This document shows, one piece after another, positions 62,522-64,000 of a stretch of 64,000 bases of DNA (position 1 is the first letter of the stretch; each line of letters opens with the position of its first letter). A model generated the notes under the pieces. That model did not search any database, was not told where the DNA came from, and worked only from the letters and a program-made list of their open reading frames with translations. This DNA is from Viscum album (lineage: Eukaryota > Streptophyta > Magnoliopsida > Santalales > Viscaceae): the NCBI GenBank assembly GCA_963277665.1, contig OY728152.1, forward strand, positions 1,190,848,357 to 1,190,912,356, given 5' to 3'. Made by a program: the position numbers and the translations under genes.

Positions 62522-64000
62522 CATATTAGATTACGTCATTATTAGTTAGAAAAAAATAAATTTTAATAGAAATATCATAAAACAGTATAGATCTAAACTG
62601 ATTTTAGACTATTTCTAGGATTACACATTAAACAATAAAAAAAAACATGGATATTGAAACCATGTCACTATTTATGAGAAAATATGTATATGTATATGTC
62701 TTGGGAAAATATCCAATTTCATTATCTTAGCTCTCCCATATTCTGTATGGATCATGGCACATACATTGAGTGATTTGAGGAATATTTTCATGGCTCTTTA
62801 ATATCATTTGAGATATTTATTAAAGAAGGATATCAAAATTGAATCCCATAATAACTAAATTTTTAGATATAGAGAATATTTTTACATTATTATCATTGAA
62901 AAGGATTTTATTTATTGATATCAGTGATTTTAAATTCTATTTTAATGTTTTTTAGTAGAGTTATATGTTTTCATTAATTTGGTGATGAGAATGTTATCTT
63001 TGATTGAGATAAAATTTTAAAATGACTTTTAAATTGATTTTAATATTTTAAATGATGAAATAATAATATAATGAGATGAATAGAAGTTTTTTATTATGGA
63101 TGAACAAGTCTAATGAGATTAATATAGTTTAATGAGGTAGAAAGAGTTATAATATGGGATTAATTAGTCAAATGAAAGGATTATATGGATTTACTTTTAA
63201 TATAAATTCATGTTTTGTATGATTTTATTGATATTATTCCATGTTATTATGAATTATGATTAAAGTTGAGTTATAATGAGATAATATTGGTGATGTAATA
63301 GATTTTTTGTAAAAATAAATGGACATGGAATATTTTTTTTCCCAAAAGTTTGAAAACTAGTATTTAATTAAGTTATGTTTACTCAATAAATGACTAGTTC
63401 TATAGGCATGTGTAGGAAAATTAGTATAAATAGAAAATAGAGTTTTAATATAATGTTATTTGAATATTATAGGAGAGGTGGTTATGGTATGGAGTGTAAA
63501 TGAATGATTTTAACTACTTTTTGTGAATGTTGATAAGTTGTGGGTTTTTCATTGTGAATCATTTATTATTGTAAAATTTTATTAGTTAGTGGTAATATGA
63601 TATATTTATGTTCTAAAAACTAGGAACAATGAATGTGATTGAAATTTTATTCAGTTTTAGTATTGTATTAGTAGATATTGGGTTGAATTTGTGATATTGG
63701 ATATTGTGTTCAAGTTTTATAAACAATTTATTTAGACATTTTCATAGGAATATTAATGGTATATAATTTTATATGGGATGTAATATTTTGATTATATATA
63801 TGATATGAATTAGGGATGTGTATTAAATTTTTTAGCGGTGATTTGAAATTTTTTATAAAAAATATTTGTGTATGTTGTTTTATGATATTATGTTTACCTT
63901 TTATAGGGGAGTATAATGCAGTTACAAGATGGATGAGGCATTTAAAAATGTTCATGTGATGTGAGGGATGTGGTATTCCTTGATATTTGTGTAGTGGAGG
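62522..64000. other. AT-rich stretch without recognisable gene
   Basis: AT-rich sequence to the end of the window. No domain or repeat boundary recognised; presumably continuous with 47998-51021 before the CACTA insertion. Confidence 0.6.

Noticed and set aside
1..64000. tRNA, rRNA, riboswitch or bacterial operon features
   Set aside because: No cloverleaf, rRNA core sequence or compact gene arrangement was seen. TGGTATCAGAG-type matches are primer binding sites, not tRNA genes.

Overview
The window looks like intergenic DNA from a large plant nuclear genome, built almost entirely of nested transposable elements of different ages. The evidence is plant-type Ty3/gypsy retrotransposons with tRNA-iMet-like primer sites, long (3-5 kb) LTRs, and a plant CACTA transposon with TNP2 and Ulp1-type genes. 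A flowering plant is likely; a monocot is only a guess, and the species cannot be fixed. I found no intact host gene, tRNA, rRNA or CRISPR.

Layout. (1) 1-6750: the 5' part of a minus-strand Ty3/gypsy element ('A'). It has a 3.1-kb 5' LTR (3619-6750), primer site, gag, protease, RT, RNase H and the start of integrase, all broken by stops; the rest lies off the left edge. (2) 6751-12998: a decayed plus-strand relative, its internal DNA followed by a 3' LTR (9311-12998). (3) 15621-25963: a very decayed, AT-rich minus-strand element ('C') with two LTRs of about 3.8 kb and a matching ATTAT target duplication. (4) 26290-29383: a solo LTR of family A bounded by GTTTT duplications. (5) 29389-36168: AT-rich DNA with a 3-copy repeat of about 185 bp and a GC-rich island (32160-33075) of unknown origin. 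(6) 36174-47992: a complete plus-strand element ('B') with 4.8-kb LTRs, an ATAAT duplication, and only 2.2 kb of internal DNA. That DNA holds a broken gag, the RNase H-integrase linker and the integrase C-terminus. (7) 51025-62518: a CACTA transposon with identical 24-bp terminal repeats and a TAA duplication. It contains two decayed minus-strand genes, two C-rich minisatellite blocks, and 11 palindromes at each end spaced about 52 bp apart. The remaining stretches are AT-rich with no recognisable gene.

How the parts relate. A, B, C and the 9311 LTR are related lineages. They share the LTR 3'-end sequence and, in the better preserved copies, a TGAGTAT/ATACTCA hairpin. Only A retains enough pol to show it was once autonomous. 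B lacks protease, RT and the integrase core, so it could only have moved with enzymes from a relative. The CACTA has intact cis signals (ends and palindromic arrays) but broken transposase genes. All boundaries were found by eye; no alignment or database search was run.
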